From contig CAVWAL010000014.1 of NCBI GenBank assembly GCA_963752935.1, positions 310,001-374,000 of the forward strand: 64,000 nucleotides of DNA, given 5' to 3'. Source of the DNA: RI-153 sp963752935. GTDB lineage: Bacteria > Chloroflexota > Anaerolineae > Caldilineales > Caldilineaceae. The stretch's first letter is position 1. Every line of letters begins with the position of its first letter. Positions 62,707-64,000 of this stretch are shown in pieces. A program made the translations under genes and the position numbers. The notes under the pieces are model-generated. The model was given only the letters and a program-made list of their open reading frames with translations, searched no databases and was not told the origin of the DNA.

Positions 62707-64000
62707 CTAGAACTTCGGCTGCTCTGTGGCATGGACTGGATCGCTGCCGAGCAGGAAGTCGAAATCACAGCCTTGTGGCGCTTGCATGACATGGTCGAGG
62801 AATAGCTTCGTATAGCCTCGGGTGTGCTTGCGCACAGGTGGTTGCCAGCCTGACCGTCGCTCGGCCAGCGTGGACTCGTCCACGTGCAGATGAATGCGCC
62901 GATTGGCGACATCGAGTTCGATTTCATCACCGTCCTCAACCAGCGCCAATGGACCACCGACGGCGCTCTCCGGTGCGACGTGGAGCACGATGGTGCCGAA
63001 GGCCGTGCCGCTCATGCGGGCATCCGAGATTCGGACCATGTCGCGCACGCCCTGGCGCAGCAACTTGCCCGGAATCGGAAAGTTGCCTACTTCGGGCATT
63101 CCCGGTCCGCCTACAGGGCCGACGTGTTTGAGCACCAATACATCTTCTTCCGCCACATCGAGATCCGGATCGTTAATGCGCGCCTGCAGGTCGTCCATGT
63201 CGGCGAAGACGACGGCGCGACCGCGGTGGTGCAACAGCCTGGCCGACGCCGCCGCGTGTTTGATCACCGCACCATCGGGCGCCAGATTGCCGCGCAGGAT
63301 GGTCAAGCCGCCTTCGGCTTGAATCGGGCTTTCAAAGGAGCGGATTACATCGGGGTTTTCGATGCGGGCGCCGGCCACATTCTCGGCCAGCGTTTTCCCC
63401 GTCACCGTGAGGACATTTCCGTGCAGCAGTGGCAACAATTCTTTGAGGATGGCCGGAATACCGCCCGCGTAGTAGAGATCCTCCATCTGATAGCTGCCGC
63501 TTGGGCGCATGTTGGCCAATAGGGGCGTGCGCCGGCTGATCGTATCGAAGAGATCGAGCGGCAGATCGATGCCCACACGACCGGCAATGGCGGGCAAGTG
63601 CACCACGGCATTCGTGCTGCCGCCCAGTGCACAGAGCAGAGTGATCGCATTCTCAAACGCCTCACGGGTCAGGATCTGTGAGGGCCGCGTCCCCTCGCGC
63701 GCCAGGTCCACAATGCGGCGACCGGCGTGTTCGGCCAGCCGCGTGCGCCGTGAGTCTACGGCGGGGATGGCGCCATTGCCGGGAAGCGTCATGCCCAGCG
63801 CTTCGAGGATCGAATTCATCGTCGATGCCGTGCCCATTACCATGCAGTGACCGGCGCTGCGCACGATGCCGTCCTCAATCTCGCGGTAGGTTCCTTCATC
63901 AAGCGTGCCGGCGTTGAATTCGGCGGTGAGGCGACGGCAGTCGGTGCATGCGCCCAGGATCTGTCCTTTGTAGTGGCCGTTGAGCATGGGGCCGCCGCTG
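62707..64000 (-). CDS. IlvD/Edd family dehydratase, 5' end beyond the window
   Basis: The C-terminal 430 or so residues of a dihydroxy-acid or sugar-acid dehydratase; the gene continues past base 64000. Family segments are 'MLNGHYKGQILGACTDC', 'SAGHCMVMGTASTMNSILEALGMTLPGNGAIPAVDSRR', 'GGSTNAVVHLPAIAGRVGIDLPLDLFD' and 'KHVGPVGGPGMPEVGNFPIPGKL'. The Cys of 'AGHCM' is one of the Fe-S ligands. Details such as the 'GMPEVGNFPIPGKLL' and 'HTRGYTKLFLDHVMQAPQGCDFDFL' segments favour the arabinonate/sugar-acid branch rather than IlvD proper. Substrate cannot be fixed here. Confidence 0.92.
   Translation of the reverse strand, partial: SGGPMLNGHYKGQILGACTDCRRLTAEFNAGTLDEGTYREIEDGIVRSAGHCMVMGTASTMNSILEALGMTLPGNGAIPAVDSRRTRLAEHAGRRIVDLAREGTRPSQILTREAFENAITLLCALGGSTNAVVHLPAIAGRVGIDLPLDLFDTISRRTPLLANMRPSGSYQMEDLYYAGGIPAILKELLPLLHGNVLTVTGKTLAENVAGARIENPDVIRSFESPIQAEGGLTILRGNLAPDGAVIKHAAASARLLHHRGRAVVFADMDDLQARINDPDLDVAEEDVLVLKHVGPVGGPGMPEVGNFPIPGKLLRQGVRDMVRISDARMSGTAFGTIVLHVAPESAVGGPLALVEDGDEIELDVANRRIHLHVDESTLAERRSGWQPPVRKHTRGYTKLFLDHVMQAPQGCDFDFLLGSDPVHATEQPKF

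Overview
The window is GC-rich, densely coded bacterial DNA, most probably from a member of the Chloroflexota (Anaerolineae/Caldilineae type). That placement is an inference from gene content and style: a caa3-type oxidase operon, MoxR/DUF58/DUF4129 genes, large secreted repeat proteins carrying a short 'IFLP-(L/I)-(V/I)' motif, and short interspersed hairpin repeats. No similarity search was run.

Layout. 0.2-6.9 kb: a cytochrome c oxidase operon (coxB with fused cytochrome c, coxA, a frameshifted coxC, a small membrane protein, a second intact coxC, and a subunit IV fused to one or two cupredoxin domains in a duplicated Ser/Gly/Asn-rich gene). 7.0-9.1 kb: a CDF cation transporter, a stand-alone GreA C-terminal-domain protein, a small Smr protein and an unknown. 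9.1-15.0 kb (minus): MoxR ATPase, DUF58, a DUF4129 membrane protein and a CHAT caspase-like protease in one apparent operon. 15.0-15.7 kb: repeats. 15.7-19.6 kb: PadR regulator with a clear promoter/operator, FtsX-type permease, ABC ATPase and a membrane SRPBCC-like protein. 19.6-21.2 kb (minus): ECF sigma factor and RskA-type anti-sigma factor. 21.4-22.8 kb: M20 peptidase, then a MITE-like element and a four-copy 102-bp tandem repeat.

23.5-29.6 kb (minus): methylthioadenosine phosphorylase, two unknowns, acyl-CoA thioesterase, a GT4 glycosyltransferase, GtrA and a frameshifted O-antigen ligase. 29.8-39.9 kb (minus): three large exported proteins: a di-haem peroxidase with a Met/Gly-rich insert, a beta-helix/Ig repeat protein, and a giant multicopper oxidase with GSGY repeats and fibronectin type III domains. 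The oxidase reading frame is broken several times near its N-terminus. 40.1-41.0 kb: relic of an IS1182-like transposase. 41.4-44.1 kb: NarL-type response regulator and PAS/GAF kinase. 44.4 kb: tRNA-Ser(CGA) with an intrinsic terminator. 44.6-48.0 kb (minus): LarA-like protein, prfB with a programmed frameshift, ftsY. 48.3-52.1 kb: dipeptide-type ABC transporter with one frameshifted permease. 52.2-57.9 kb: cytochrome c lipoprotein, threonine synthase, RNase III, PEP-synthase-like protein lacking the catalytic histidine, MOSC protein. 58-64 kb: a second di-haem peroxidase, an OmpR-type two-component pair, a methylenetetrahydrofolate reductase, and an IlvD/Edd dehydratase running off the right edge.

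Themes. Extracytoplasmic copper/haem redox chemistry recurs: the oxidase, the cupredoxins, the multicopper oxidase, two peroxidases and the cytochrome c lipoprotein. At least five genes are interrupted by single-base indels with conserved sequence on both sides, several of them mutually compensating. That pattern fits residual consensus errors better than pseudogenisation, so broken genes here should be treated as provisional. The most system-like accessory locus is the MoxR-DUF58-DUF4129-CHAT cluster.
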